Source: Homoserinimonas sedimenticola
GTDB taxonomy: Bacteria > Actinomycetota > Actinomycetes > Actinomycetales > Microbacteriaceae
Direction: 5' to 3'
DNA length: 64,000 nt
Assembly: GCF_026094475.1 (NCBI RefSeq)
Contig: NZ_JAPELL010000001.1
Location: 457,165 to 521,164 of the forward strand
The position numbers and the translations under genes are program-made. Shown in pieces: positions 36,487 to 45,267 of this stretch. Under the pieces are notes generated by a model that worked only from the letters and a program-made list of their open reading frames with translations, made no database searches and was not told where the DNA came from. Every line of letters begins with the position of its first letter. Positions within the stretch are counted from its first letter, which is position 1.

Positions 36487-36847
36487 GGGTCTGTTCCGTC
36501 AGGGTCTGAGTGCCCTCGCCCTCCCCGAGCACGTGGGCGTGAACATGAAAGACGGTTTGTCCGGCGGACTCCCCCGTGTTGAAGACGAGCCGGAATTCCC
36601 CTCCGCAGTGCTCATCGGCCAGCGACTTGGCGGTCGCGATGACCTCGGCGAGCAGCCCCGGGTCGCCTGCGGCCAGCTCTACGACATCCCGGTACTGCGG
36701 TGTCTTCGGGATCACGAGCAGGTGCACGGGAGCCTGGGGAGCGATGTCACGGATCGCAATCAGGGACTCGCTCTCGAAGACGATGTCGGCAGGGATCTCG
36801 CGGTCGATGATACGCGTGAAGATCGACGGTGAGGCGGATCCAGTCAT
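36476..36847 (-). CDS. HIT-family hydrolase
   Basis: A 123-residue histidine-triad protein of the HINT type, which hydrolyses phosphoramidates such as AMP-lysine adducts. The triad is HVHAHVL, and the N-terminal IFTRIIDREIPADIVFES is the usual family start. The ATG at 36847 follows TAGGCT by six bases, giving an internal leaderless promoter inside the cluster, 37 bases after rsmE. Confidence 0.93.
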   Translation of the reverse strand: MTGSASPSIFTRIIDREIPADIVFESESLIAIRDIAPQAPVHLLVIPKTPQYRDVVELAAGDPGLLAEVIATAKSLADEHCGGEFRLVFNTGESAGQTVFHVHAHVLGEGEGTQTLTEQTLGD

Positions 36848-36853
36848 GACACC

Positions 36854-36859
36854 AGCCTA
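36854..36859 (-). promoter_or_regulatory. -10 hexamer of HIT-phoH-ybeY segment (leaderless geometry)
   Basis: TAGGCT followed by GGTGTC and the HIT ATG on the minus strand. Confidence 0.55.
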
Positions 36860-36884
36860 CGCGCAAACCCGCTGCCCACGCAGG

Positions 36885-37628
36885 CTACCAACGCCCGAGC
36901 CGGGCGTTCAGCACGGCGATCGCGGCAGGGCCGGCCGTGCTCGTGCGCATGATCCCCGCCCCGAGACGAACGGGTACGGCGCCCTCCGCCGCGAGGAGCT
37001 CGATTTCCTGCGGCGCGACTCCCCCCTCGGGCCCCACTACGAGCACGACATCGCGCCCCGCATAGTCGACCGAATCGAAGTCGATGGCGGTCAGGTCGGT
37101 TGTGGCACTCGGCTCGAGCACGAGCACGAGTGACGAGCGGGTGCGGTCAGCGATCTCACGTGTCGTCTCGAGCTCATGCACGACGGGAAGATGCGGCCGC
37201 ATCGACTGCTTGCTCGCCTCCCGCATGATGGCCTGCCAGCGCTCGCGACCCTTCGCCCGTTTCAACGCATCCCAGCGTGCGATCGATCGCTGCGCCGCCC
37301 ACGGCACCACAGCATCGACACCCAGCTCCGTCGCCGCCTGCACGGCGGACTCGTCGCGCCCGCCCTTCGCGAGGGCCTGCGCGAGCGTGATGGTCGGCGA
37401 GGGCGACGGATGCCGCGACACGCCGTCGACCCGAAGCGCGAGTCGGGCGGGTTCCGCCTCCACCACGTCGCCCGTGACGACGAGTCCCGCGCCGTTGCCG
37501 ATCGACAGGCTCTCGCCCACACGGATGCGACTCACCGACACCGCGTGCTTGGCCTCGGCCCCCTCGAGGACGACGATCGCCCCCATCTCCGAATCGGCGA
37601 GGCCCTCGGCGAGGTAGAAGTGCGCCAC
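36885..37628 (-). CDS. rsmE: 16S rRNA m3U1498 methyltransferase
   Basis: A 247-residue SPOUT-class methyltransferase that methylates U1498 of 16S rRNA. The N-terminal PUA-like part starts with AHFYLAEG. The knotted SAM-binding region has VVLVVGPEGGVAPQEIELLA and RLGAGIMRTSTAGPAAIAVL. The GTG at 37628 lies seven bases after the dnaJ stop, with AGGGG as ribosome-binding site. Confidence 0.94.
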   Translation of the reverse strand: MAHFYLAEGLADSEMGAIVVLEGAEAKHAVSVSRIRVGESLSIGNGAGLVVTGDVVEAEPARLALRVDGVSRHPSPSPTITLAQALAKGGRDESAVQAATELGVDAVVPWAAQRSIARWDALKRAKGRERWQAIMREASKQSMRPHLPVVHELETTREIADRTRSSLVLVLEPSATTDLTAIDFDSVDYAGRDVVLVVGPEGGVAPQEIELLAAEGAVPVRLGAGIMRTSTAGPAAIAVLNARLGRW

Positions 37629-37635
37629 GAAACCC

Positions 37636-38739
37636 CTAGAGGTTGAGGAAGCGGTCGCGCAGCTTCTGGAACAGGCCCTGCTGGAACTGCGACAGGTGAG
37701 GCGGCACCGCGTTCTGCACTCGCGCGAGCTCGTGGATGAGATCCTTCGCCTTGCCGTTGAGCTTGGTGGGCGTCAGCACCTGCACCCCGACCTTGAGATC
37801 GCCGCGTCCTGAGCCGCGGAGATGCGTGATCCCGCGGTCCTTGACCGTGATGACCTCGGCGCTCTGCGTGCCAGGCTTGATCTCGACCTCGACCGGCCCA
37901 TCGAGCGACTCGAACATGGCTGTCGTGCCGAGCACGGCATCCGTCATCTGCACTTCCAGCGTCGCCAGCAGATCGTCGCCATTGCGGCTGAAGACATCGT
38001 GGTGCCGCACCTTGATCTCGAGGTAGAGGTCACCGCTGGGGCCGCCGCCCTGGCCCACCTCGCCCTGGCCGGGCATCTGCAGGCGAAGGCCCGTGTCGAC
38101 ACCGGCGGGGATGTCGACGGGGATCTTGCGGCGCGCCCGCACGCGGCCCTGCCCCGAGCACGTCTGGCACGGGTGCGGGATCGTCGTGCCGTAGCCGCGG
38201 CACGTGCCACACGGGCTCGACGTCATGACATTGCCGAGGAGGCTGCGCACGGAGCGCTGAATGAGCCCGGAGCCGCCGCAGATGTCGCAGGTCGTGACAT
38301 CCGTGCCCGGCTCGCAGCAGGTGCCGCCGCACGTCTTGCAGACGACAGCCGTGTCGACCTCGACCTCGCGGCTCGTGCCGAAGATCACATCGGCAAGCTC
38401 GACCTCGAGGCGAATGAGCGCATCCTGCCCCCGCTCGGTGCGCGAGCGCGGCGGGCGGGTGCCCCCGCCGCCACCGCCGAAGAACGTCTCGAAGATGTCG
38501 CCGAAGCCGCCGCCGAAGCCACCGCCGAAGCCTGCCTGGTCGCCCAGGTCGTACTCCTGCTTGCGCTTCGGATCCGACAGCACGTCATAGGCGTGGGTCA
38601 CATCCTTGAAGCGATCCGCGGCGTCAGGGCCGGGATTGACATCGGGGTGCAACTCACGGGCGAGGCGCCGATAGGCCTTCTTGATCTCCTCGGGGGTCGC
38701 CGTGCGCTCGACCCCGAGCACTTCGTAGTGGTCAGCCAA
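37636..38739 (-). CDS. dnaJ: Chaperone DnaJ (DnaJ2 type)
   Basis: A 367-residue type I J-protein that stimulates DnaK. The J domain (residues 1-65) has HPD in LARELHPDVNPG. A glycine/phenylalanine region follows. The zinc domain has four CXXC repeats: CKTC, CDIC, CGTC and CQTC. The first repeat continues GGTCCEPG instead of GXG, as in actinobacterial DnaJ2 proteins encoded next to hrcA. The TTG at 38739 has GAGGA six bases upstream. It is 23 bases after hrcA. Confidence 0.93.
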   Translation of the reverse strand: MADHYEVLGVERTATPEEIKKAYRRLARELHPDVNPGPDAADRFKDVTHAYDVLSDPKRKQEYDLGDQAGFGGGFGGGFGDIFETFFGGGGGGTRPPRSRTERGQDALIRLEVELADVIFGTSREVEVDTAVVCKTCGGTCCEPGTDVTTCDICGGSGLIQRSVRSLLGNVMTSSPCGTCRGYGTTIPHPCQTCSGQGRVRARRKIPVDIPAGVDTGLRLQMPGQGEVGQGGGPSGDLYLEIKVRHHDVFSRNGDDLLATLEVQMTDAVLGTTAMFESLDGPVEVEIKPGTQSAEVITVKDRGITHLRGSGRGDLKVGVQVLTPTKLNGKAKDLIHELARVQNAVPPHLSQFQQGLFQKLRDRFLNL

Positions 38740-38762
38740 TGCAGTTCCTCGTCACTTCTGGG

Positions 38763-39782
38763 TCAGTTCTCACTCAAGAGCTTCGACAGGTATCGTGCGA
38801 CCGCGCGCACCGCCGTCATGTTGCTCGAATAGTCCATGCGGGTGGGGCCAAGCACGCCGACGCGCGCCACCTCGCCGCTCGCGCCCGTGTAACCCGAGCT
38901 CAAGACGGAGGCCTCACCGAGGCCGAAGGGCTCGTTCTCTCGCCCGATGCGCACCGCGATGGCGCCCATCTCGTGCTCCATCTCGCTGAAGAGCTTCAGC
39001 AGGGTCACCTGCTCCTCGATCGCCTCCAGGACAGGATAGATGCTGCCGCTGAAATCCCCCTCCGTGCGCGCCAGATTGGCCGCGCCGGCCATCACGAGCT
39101 TGTCGTGCCGGCTCGCCATGACCTGCTCATCGAGGATGCCCGCCACCACCTCGACGACGGGGCGACGGTGCGGCTCGAAGGACTCGGCGAGGGCAGCGAG
39201 GTGAGCCGAAGCATCCTGTAGTCCGAGACCCGCGATCTCGGTGTTGATGCGGGCCCGCAGCTCGGCAAGGAACTCCTCATCGATGACAGGAACTTCGACG
39301 ATGCGCTGTTCCACCCGGCCCGTGTCCGTAATGAGGACCGTCATGAGTCGGGTGTCGCTGAGCGGGACGAGTTCGACATGTCGCACGCGCGAGCGGCCGA
39401 GTGTCGGGTACTGCACGAGTGCGACCTGGTGCGTGAGCTGCGAGAGCAGGCGAACCGTGCGGGCGAGCACATCATCGAGGTCGCTCGACTCGCCTAGGAA
39501 AGCCTCGATCGCATGCCGCTGAGCGGGAGAGAGCGGCCGCAGGTCGGCGAGCTGGTTGACGAAGAGACGGTAGCCCTTGTCAGTGGGCACCCGGCCCGAC
39601 GACGTGTGGGGAGCCGTGATCAGCTCCTCCTCCTCGAGCTGGGCCATGTCACTGCGGATCGTCGCCGCCGACACCCCGAAGGAATGACGTTCTACGATTG
39701 ACTTCGAGCCGACCGGCTCCCGCGACGCCACATAGTCCTGCACGATGACGCGGAGCACTTCGAGTCCGCGATCAGAGACCAT
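38763..39782 (-). CDS. hrcA: Heat-inducible transcription repressor HrcA
   Basis: A 339-residue repressor of class I heat-shock genes. The N-terminal winged helix has EPVGSKSIVERHSFGVSAATIRSDMAQLEEE, and the C terminus ends in the conserved GPTRMDYSSNMTAVRAVARYL. It binds CIRCE operators and depends on GroEL for activity in studied species. The ATG at 39782 has GGAGG eight bases upstream, which excludes the longer in-frame start. A CIRCE-like sequence lies directly upstream, so the gene is probably autoregulated. Confidence 0.95.
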   Translation of the reverse strand: MVSDRGLEVLRVIVQDYVASREPVGSKSIVERHSFGVSAATIRSDMAQLEEEELITAPHTSSGRVPTDKGYRLFVNQLADLRPLSPAQRHAIEAFLGESSDLDDVLARTVRLLSQLTHQVALVQYPTLGRSRVRHVELVPLSDTRLMTVLITDTGRVEQRIVEVPVIDEEFLAELRARINTEIAGLGLQDASAHLAALAESFEPHRRPVVEVVAGILDEQVMASRHDKLVMAGAANLARTEGDFSGSIYPVLEAIEEQVTLLKLFSEMEHEMGAIAVRIGRENEPFGLGEASVLSSGYTGASGEVARVGVLGPTRMDYSSNMTAVRAVARYLSKLLSEN

Positions 39783-39799
39783 CCGCACCACCTCCACGC

Positions 39800-39826
39800 T
39801 TGGCACTCCGACACTGTGACTGCCAA
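39800..39826 (-). promoter_or_regulatory. CIRCE-like operator of hrcA-dnaJ
   Basis: The minus strand reads TTGGCAGTC, nine bases, then GAGTGCCAA. This is the 9-9-9 layout of CIRCE (TTAGCACTC-N9-GAGTGCTAA), with one internal arm mismatch and the G-for-A variant at the third base. It overlaps the expected transcription start. Confidence 0.8.
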
Positions 39827-39831
39827 TTCTA
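39826..39831 (-). promoter_or_regulatory. -10 hexamer of hrcA operon
   Basis: TAGAAT, touching the CIRCE-like operator. The transcript would have a leader of about 35 bases containing GGAGG, so this operon, unlike many others here, is not leaderless. Confidence 0.6.
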
Positions 39832-39879
39832 CGCGACGCGCCGGGGCCGCGATCATTGCGGCGCGCTCGCGCGGGGCAC

Positions 39880-39885
39880 TAGGTT
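39880..39885 (+). promoter_or_regulatory. Candidate promoter of first DUF4870 gene
   Basis: TAGGTT at 39880-39885 with a TTGCGG -35 candidate 18 bases upstream (39856-39861). The implied leader is about 75 bases, and AAAGG precedes the ATG. Confidence 0.4.
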
Positions 39886-39968
39886 ATGCAGTGCTTGCGC
39901 TGCCCTCACTTTTCGGCCCGCGCTCTCCCGACCCGCAATGGCGCACCGCGCCCGTCGAAAGGCACACC

Positions 39969-40367
39969 ATGACTGACCAGACTCCTCCCCCCGCAGCACC
40001 CGCGGCCGCTGCACCGCTCAGCGAGGCGGACGACCGCCAGTGGGCCTCCTTCGCTCACCTCGGCGGCATCCTCTGGATCATTCCGCCGCTCATCATCTGG
40101 CTCGTCTTCAAGGACCGCGGCAGCTTCACCAATCAGGAGGGCAAGGAGTCACTGAACTTCCAGATCACGGTGACGATCGCGCACATCGCCATCCAGATCA
40201 TCAACGCCGTGCTCACCGCCGTGACCTTCGGAATCTGGATGCTCATTGGCTGGATTCTTCCCTTGGCGCTATGGGTGCTCACGATCGTCTTCTGCATCCA
40301 GGGCTTCACGAAGGCGAAGGACGGCATCGCCTACCGCTACCCCTTCGCGCTGCGCCTCATCAAGTAG
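39969..40367 (+). CDS. DUF4870 membrane protein (first copy)
   Basis: A 132-residue protein with a proline/alanine-rich cytoplasmic N terminus (residues 1-22) and three to four membrane helices. The family core DRQWASFAHLGGILWIIPPL is followed by FKDRGSFTNQEGKESLNFQIT. DUF4870 proteins (also called Tic20-like) are small membrane proteins of unknown function. AAAGG lies seven bases before the ATG at 39969. A second, related copy follows after a terminator. Confidence 0.8.
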   Translation: MTDQTPPPAAPAAAAPLSEADDRQWASFAHLGGILWIIPPLIIWLVFKDRGSFTNQEGKESLNFQITVTIAHIAIQIINAVLTAVTFGIWMLIGWILPLALWVLTIVFCIQGFTKAKDGIAYRYPFALRLIK

Positions 40368-40381
40368 CGCCGCAACGCATC

Positions 40382-40418
40382 ACGAGGGCCGGGATAATAC
40401 ATCCCGGCCCTCGTCGTT
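40382..40418 (+). terminator. Strong intrinsic terminator between the DUF4870 genes
   Basis: A perfect 14-bp stem, with arms 40382-40395 and 40401-40414 (ACGAGGGCCGGGAT and its complement), and a 5-base AATAC loop, followed by CGTTTG. Confidence 0.85.
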
Positions 40419-40445
40419 TGCTCCGTGCCTTGCTTTAATGGCCGT

Positions 40446-40862
40446 ATGACGAATGCCGCCCCGCCGCCACCCGGCCAGTACTCGACTCCGCAGCCCATGA
40501 GCCCCGCCGACGAGAAGCTCTGGGCGACCCTCGTACACATTGGCGGCATCTTCTTCGGCTTCATCCCTGCCCTCGTCGGCTACCTCGTGCTCAAGGATCG
40601 CGGCCCCTTCGTGCGCGATCACACGCGTGTCGCGCTCAACTTCCAGATCTCATACACGATCTACGCGGTTGCGGCGACAGTCCTGCTGCTCATCATCGCG
40701 ATCCCCCTCGCATTCGTGACCTTCGGGCTGAGCTTCGGTCTCGTATACCTCGTCTTCCTCCTGCCCATCGTGGCGACGATCTTCATGATCATCGCCGCCG
40801 TCAAGGCGAACCAGGGCGTGTACTACACGTATCCGCTGACGATCGATTTCATCAAGCGGTAG
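40446..40862 (+). CDS. DUF4870 membrane protein (second copy)
   Basis: A 138-residue paralogue of the preceding gene with the same plan: a proline-rich start, then EKLWATLVHIGGIFFGFIPAL, LKDRGPFVRDHTRVALNFQIS and two further helices. The shared pattern KDRG.F......ALNFQI shows tandem duplication followed by divergence. No ribosome-binding site is seen before the ATG; TTTAAT ends six bases upstream, so it may have its own leaderless promoter beyond the terminator. Confidence 0.8.
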   Translation: MTNAAPPPPGQYSTPQPMSPADEKLWATLVHIGGIFFGFIPALVGYLVLKDRGPFVRDHTRVALNFQISYTIYAVAATVLLLIIAIPLAFVTFGLSFGLVYLVFLLPIVATIFMIIAAVKANQGVYYTYPLTIDFIKR

Positions 40863-40891
40863 GTGTCTTCGACAGGCGGGATGCGCGCGGT

Positions 40892-42124
40892 TCAGTCGAG
40901 AAGTCGGCGCACCACGGCGTCCGCCAGCAGGCGACCCTTCAGCGTAAGGACGAGGGACCCACCGATCGCGGCGCGTGCTTCGACGAGCCCGTCCGCGATG
41001 AGACCTGCGACCGCGAGGCGGCCGTGCTCCGTTAGCTCCTCAACCCGGAGACCGTCGCGGATGCGCGCGCCGAGCAATACCCGTTCGAGGGTGCGTGTAG
41101 CGTCGTCCAAGGTCTCCCGGCCTGCGGCGGGCGAGTGGCCGGCGAGCACCCGATCGGCGTAGGCGGCCGGGTGCTTGACGTTCCACCAGCGCACACCCCC
41201 GACGTGGCTGTGCGCGCCCGGGCCGATGCCCCACCAGTCCTGGCCGCGCCAGTAGGCGAGGTTGTGCCGGCTGCGATGGTCCGCAGCATCCGTGGGTCTC
41301 GCCCAGTTGCTGACCTCGTACCATTCGTAGCCTGCCGAGGCGAGCACGGCATCCGCCATCTCGTACATGTCGGCCTGGAGGTCGTCATCGGGCTCCGCGA
41401 CCTCGCCGCGTCGAATCTGACGGGCGAGCTTGGTCCCGTCTTCGACAATGAGGGCATAGGCCGACACGTGGTCGGGCTGCTGCGCGATCGCGTGCTCGAG
41501 AGAGCGTCGCCAGTCGTCGAGGGTCTCCCCCGGCGTGCCATAGATGAGGTCGAGACTCACGTCGAGACCCGCTTCTCGCGCCCACTCCACGACGAGCGGG
41601 ATCCGCGAGGGGTCGTGTGTGCGCTCGAGCGTCTCGAGCACGTGGGGCACGGCCGACTGCATGCCGAAGGAGACCCGTGTGAAGCCCGCCTCGGCCAGCT
41701 GAGCGAGATACTCGGTGTCGACCGAGTCGGGGTTCGCCTCCGTCGTCACCTCCGCACCCGCGGCAAGTCCCCACTGCTCACGCACGGCGGCGAGCATGTG
41801 GACGAGATCGGATGCCGGCAGCAGGGTGGGCGTGCCACCGCCGAAAAAGACGGTCGAGACCGGCCTCGAAGGCACCCCGGCGGCGCCTAGTACCTCGGCA
41901 GCGAAGGCAACCTCGGATGCCGCCTGGCCCGCGTAGTCGCGGCGGTGCACCCCCCGCAGTTCCTCCGCCGTATAGGTGTTGAAGTCGCAATAGCCGCAGC
42001 GCACGCGGCAGAACGGCACGTGGAGGTACACGCCGAAGTCGCGGTCCTCTGCGTCGGCAGCGACGTGAGCAGGCAGGGCACCGTCGAGCGGCGCCGGATC
42101 AGCGATCGGCAGAGAAGAGGGCAT
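40892..42124 (-). CDS. hemW: Radical SAM protein HemW
   Basis: A 410-residue radical SAM protein of the HemW/coproporphyrinogen dehydrogenase-like family. The cluster motif is CRVRCGYCDFNTY (CX3CX2C), and the SAM region has VFFGGGTPTLLP. HemW is thought to be a heme chaperone rather than an oxygen-independent coproporphyrinogen oxidase; the extra cysteine of HemN is absent here. The ATG at 42124 starts two bases after the DUF1990 stop. The lepA-DUF1990-hemW set is on one strand. Confidence 0.9.
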   Translation of the reverse strand: MPSSLPIADPAPLDGALPAHVAADAEDRDFGVYLHVPFCRVRCGYCDFNTYTAEELRGVHRRDYAGQAASEVAFAAEVLGAAGVPSRPVSTVFFGGGTPTLLPASDLVHMLAAVREQWGLAAGAEVTTEANPDSVDTEYLAQLAEAGFTRVSFGMQSAVPHVLETLERTHDPSRIPLVVEWAREAGLDVSLDLIYGTPGETLDDWRRSLEHAIAQQPDHVSAYALIVEDGTKLARQIRRGEVAEPDDDLQADMYEMADAVLASAGYEWYEVSNWARPTDAADHRSRHNLAYWRGQDWWGIGPGAHSHVGGVRWWNVKHPAAYADRVLAGHSPAAGRETLDDATRTLERVLLGARIRDGLRVEELTEHGRLAVAGLIADGLVEARAAIGGSLVLTLKGRLLADAVVRRLLD

Positions 42125-42126
42125 GG

Positions 42127-42786
42127 TCAGTCGACAGGGCCCGTGAGGGCTGCGAAGTAGCGGCGCCGCAGCATCCGCTGGGCGAGGGAAAGCAGGGGCG
42201 CGGCGAGTCTCCACCGTGTGGAGGCCGGTTGTGAGAGCGAGCGCAGCGTGAGCCACACGGCACCGTCGTCATCGAGGTCGACGAGGAAGAGCTCCTCGCC
42301 GCTCAGCGGATGCCCCGGCAGGGTGCCGTAGGCGAAGCCCTTGCGGTTCGGCTCATCGATGACGTAGATCACGCGAACGGGTTCGCGAAAGCGGAAAGGG
42401 CCGACGGCGAGGATGAGCCAGACGGAGTCGCCAGGCTGCACAAAGGGAAGACCGTCGGGGCCGTAGGCGACCTCCGCGGGTTCATCCTCGACGGTCGCGG
42501 GCTCGACAGGCGTGCCCGACTCGTCGAAACCGACGGGAGAGTAGCTCCCCTCCCTGACCTCGGGCGGGGTCTCCGTCAGTTCGATCTCGAAGCCGCTGCG
42601 GATCTTGATTCCCCAGGAGAGTGTCGCCCGCCACGCGAACTCCCAGCGCGCCGGTCCCGTGCCGATGCGCACCCGCTTCTCGAAGGGACGCAGCCCGGCG
42701 GGCGGAAACGCGAGCGCCTCCTGCGTCTGCGTGGCGCCGACGGCGGCGTAGGTGACGGGCAGGCTCCAGAGCGGCTTGCGTCCCAC
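42127..42786 (-). CDS. DUF1990 family protein
   Basis: A 219-residue soluble protein of the DUF1990 family, recognisable from the N-terminal YAAVGATQTQ and the C-terminal GFAYGTLPGHPLSGEELFLVDL. The biochemical role is unknown. The GTG at 42786 directly abuts the lepA stop, and AAGGA in the lepA tail lies ten bases upstream. It lies between lepA and hemW. Confidence 0.8.
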   Translation of the reverse strand: MGRKPLWSLPVTYAAVGATQTQEALAFPPAGLRPFEKRVRIGTGPARWEFAWRATLSWGIKIRSGFEIELTETPPEVREGSYSPVGFDESGTPVEPATVEDEPAEVAYGPDGLPFVQPGDSVWLILAVGPFRFREPVRVIYVIDEPNRKGFAYGTLPGHPLSGEELFLVDLDDDGAVWLTLRSLSQPASTRWRLAAPLLSLAQRMLRRRYFAALTGPVD

Positions 42787-44637
42787 CTACTTCTTGTCCT
42801 TCTTCTCCACGTCACCCGAGAGTGCCGCGATGAAGGCCTCCTGCGGAACCTCGACGCGACCCACCATCTTCATGCGCTTCTTGCCCTCCTTCTGCTTCTC
42901 GAGGAGCTTGCGCTTGCGGGTGATGTCACCGCCGTAACACTTGGCGAGCACGTCCTTGCGCATCGCGCGGATGCTCTCACGGGCGATGATGCGGGAGCCG
43001 ATGGCGGCCTGGATGGGCACCTCGAACTGCTGCCGCGGGATGAGCTCTCGCAAGCGGCCCGTCATGAGCACGCCGTAGGCGTAGGCCTTGTCGCGGTGCA
43101 CGATCGCGCTGAACGCGTCGACCTGGTCACCCTGCAGCAGGATGTCGACCTTCACGAGGTCTGCCTCCTGCTCCCCCGCGGGCTCATAGTCGAAGCTCGC
43201 GTAGCCCGCCGTCTTGCTCTTGAGCTGGTCAAAGAAATCGAAGACGATCTCGCCGAGCGGCATCGCGTACTTGATCTCGACCCGCTCCTCGCCCAGGTAG
43301 TCCATGCCGATGAGGGTGCCGCGTCGCCCCTGGCAGAGCTCCATGATGACGCCCACATAGTCCTTGGGCGCGAGGATCGCCGCCTTGACGATCGGCTCCG
43401 TCACACTGTGGATCTTGCCGACCGGGAACTCGCTCGGGTTCGTCACCGTGACCGTCTTGCGGTCCTCCGTCGTGACCTCGTAGATCACGCTCGGCGCCGT
43501 CGTGATGATGTCGAGGTCGAACTCGCGGCGCAGCCGCTCCGTCACGATCTCGAGGTGCAGAAGGCCGAGGAAGCCGCAGCGGAAACCGAAACCAAGGGCG
43601 ACGGATGTCTCGGGCTCATAGTTGAGCGCAGCATCCGAGAGCTTCAGCTTGTCGAGCGCCTCGCGCAGCACCGGATAGTCGCTGCCGTCGATCGGGTAGA
43701 GGCCCGAGAAGACCATGGGGAGCGGCTCCGTGTAGCCGGGCAGCGCCTCGGTCGCCGGCTTCGCCGCCGACGTCACCGTGTCGCCGACTTTGGACTGGCG
43801 CACGTCCTTCACGCCCGTGATGAGGTAACCGACCTCGCCCACGCCGAGCCCCTTGCTGGGCTGCGGTTCGGGCGCGCTCACGCCGATCTCGAGGATCTCG
43901 TGTGCCGCGCGCGTCGACATCATCTGAATCTTCTCGCGCGGGTTCAGCTGCCCGTCGATCATTCGCACATACGTCACCACGCCGCGGTAGCTGTCGTAGA
44001 CGGAGTCGAAGATCATGGCGCGAGCCGGGGCATCCGCGACCCCCTGCGGGGCCGGAATGAGTTGAGTGACGCGATCGAGGAGCTCGGGGACGCCGACGCC
44101 CGTCTTGCCCGAGACGCGGAGGACGTCGTCGGGCGAACCGCCGATGAGGCCCGCGAGCTCGTTGGCGTACTTCTCGGGATCCGCCGCGGGCAGGTCGATC
44201 TTGTTGAGGACGGGGATGATCGCGAGGTCGTTCTCGAGGGCGAGGTAGAGATTCGCGAGGGTCTGCGCCTCGATGCCCTGCGCCGCATCGACAAGCAGGA
44301 TCGCTCCCTCACAGGCGGCAAGGCTGCGGGAGACCTCATACGTGAAGTCGACGTGACCCGGGGTGTCGATCATGTTGAGGGCGAAGGTCTGGCCGTCGAG
44401 CTCCCACGGCATCCGCACCGCCTGGCTCTTGATCGTGATGCCGCGCTCGCGCTCGATATCCATGCGGTCGAGGTACTGCGCGCGCATGTCGCGCTCCGCG
44501 ACGACACCCGTCACCTGCAGCATCCGGTCGGCGAGGGTCGACTTGCCGTGGTCGATGTGCGCGATGATGCAGAAGTTGCGGATGGAGGCCGGATCGGTCG
44601 ATGCCGGCTCCAGGGCCTTGGATGCTCGAGGGCTCAC
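42787..44637 (-). CDS. lepA: Elongation factor 4 (LepA)
   Basis: A 616-residue translational GTPase that acts on ribosomes during initiation or back-translocation. G1 is [16 protein letters not shown]3 is DTPGHVDF and G4 is NKIDLP. The family-specific C-terminal domain ends with [20 protein letters not shown]. The GTG at 44637 has AAGGA five bases upstream. A longer in-frame extension has no family match. It is divergent from rpsT. Confidence 0.96.
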   Translation of the reverse strand: MSPRASKALEPASTDPASIRNFCIIAHIDHGKSTLADRMLQVTGVVAERDMRAQYLDRMDIERERGITIKSQAVRMPWELDGQTFALNMIDTPGHVDFTYEVSRSLAACEGAILLVDAAQGIEAQTLANLYLALENDLAIIPVLNKIDLPAADPEKYANELAGLIGGSPDDVLRVSGKTGVGVPELLDRVTQLIPAPQGVADAPARAMIFDSVYDSYRGVVTYVRMIDGQLNPREKIQMMSTRAAHEILEIGVSAPEPQPSKGLGVGEVGYLITGVKDVRQSKVGDTVTSAAKPATEALPGYTEPLPMVFSGLYPIDGSDYPVLREALDKLKLSDAALNYEPETSVALGFGFRCGFLGLLHLEIVTERLRREFDLDIITTAPSVIYEVTTEDRKTVTVTNPSEFPVGKIHSVTEPIVKAAILAPKDYVGVIMELCQGRRGTLIGMDYLGEERVEIKYAMPLGEIVFDFFDQLKSKTAGYASFDYEPAGEQEADLVKVDILLQGDQVDAFSAIVHRDKAYAYGVLMTGRLRELIPRQQFEVPIQAAIGSRIIARESIRAMRKDVLAKCYGGDITRKRKLLEKQKEGKKRMKMVGRVEVPQEAFIAALSGDVEKKDKK

Positions 44638-44875
44638 GGAATCCTTCGCTGGGTAGAGACTTGAGAAGCCATTCTTCCATGGACGCGCATCATCGTCGTC
44701 TCCATGAGGCCCGCTGCGGGGTGAGATCTGGTAAAGTTGCCTGTTGGCTTGCGCACCGCGTTCATCCCCCACGATCACCCGGTGCGAACTGCGGCCCCAC
44801 CCATGTTCGTTGCCCTCTACAACGACGCGGGGAATGGCCGCGACACACCGTCCGGAACAACAGAAAGTGTCTACC

Positions 44876-45136
44876 TTGGCAAACATCAAGTCGCAGATGA
44901 AGCGCATCCTCACCAACAAGAAGGCGACGGAGCGCAACAAGGCCGTCAAGAGCGAGCTCAAGACCGCCGTCCGCGCCACGCGCACCGCCATCGCCGCGGG
45001 CGACAAGGACGCCGCGACCACGGCCCTCAAGCACGCCAGCAAGAAGCTCGACAAGGCCGTGAGCAAGGGCGTCATCCACAAGAACCAGGCCGCCAACAAG
45101 AAGTCGGCGATCGCCAAGCAGGTCGCCGCTCTCTAA
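44876..45136 (+). CDS. rpsT: Small ribosomal subunit protein S20
   Basis: An 86-residue lysine-rich, all-helical primary-binding protein of the 30S subunit. The start [20 protein letters not shown] and the end [14 protein letters not shown] match the family. The start is TTG at 44876, as the E. coli gene also uses UUG. A GTG nine bases upstream is in frame, but would add residues not seen in homologues. A strong terminator follows. The 238 bases upstream to lepA hold the divergent promoters; TAAAGT at 44732-44737 is a possible -10. Confidence 0.94.
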   Translation: MANIKSQMKRILTNKKATERNKAVKSELKTAVRATRTAIAAGDKDAATTALKHASKKLDKAVSKGVIHKNQAANKKSAIAKQVAAL

Positions 45137-45154
45137 GTCGGCTCCACGCGCTAA

Positions 45155-45186
45155 CGCCCCGTCTCGCATCGCGAGGCGGGGCGTTT
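45155..45186 (+). terminator. rpsT intrinsic terminator
   Basis: A 13-bp stem (45155-45167 and 45171-45183) with one G-U pair and a 3-base ATC loop, followed by TTTGTCG. Confidence 0.85.
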
Positions 45187-45219
45187 GTCGTTGCTGGCCC
45201 TCCCTCGCAGGCGCGGTCG

Positions 45220-45267
45220 GCGCGAGGCGCACGATCGCTAGCGCGATCATCAACTAGCGCCTCGCGC
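45220..45267. repeat. Nested inverted repeats at the holA 3' end
   Basis: Outer arms GCGCGAGGCGC (45220-45230) and GCGCCTCGCGC (45257-45267) are perfect inverted repeats. Inside lies a second perfect pair, GATCGC (45233-45238) and GCGATC (45243-45248). The last base of the holA stop codon is in the outer right arm. Probably a terminator for holA, but the two alternative hairpins are unusual. Confidence 0.65.

Noticed and set aside
44638-44875. An S20 autoregulatory or riboswitch leader before rpsT
   Set aside because: No conserved structure that I recognise is present; the interval is explained by divergent promoters.
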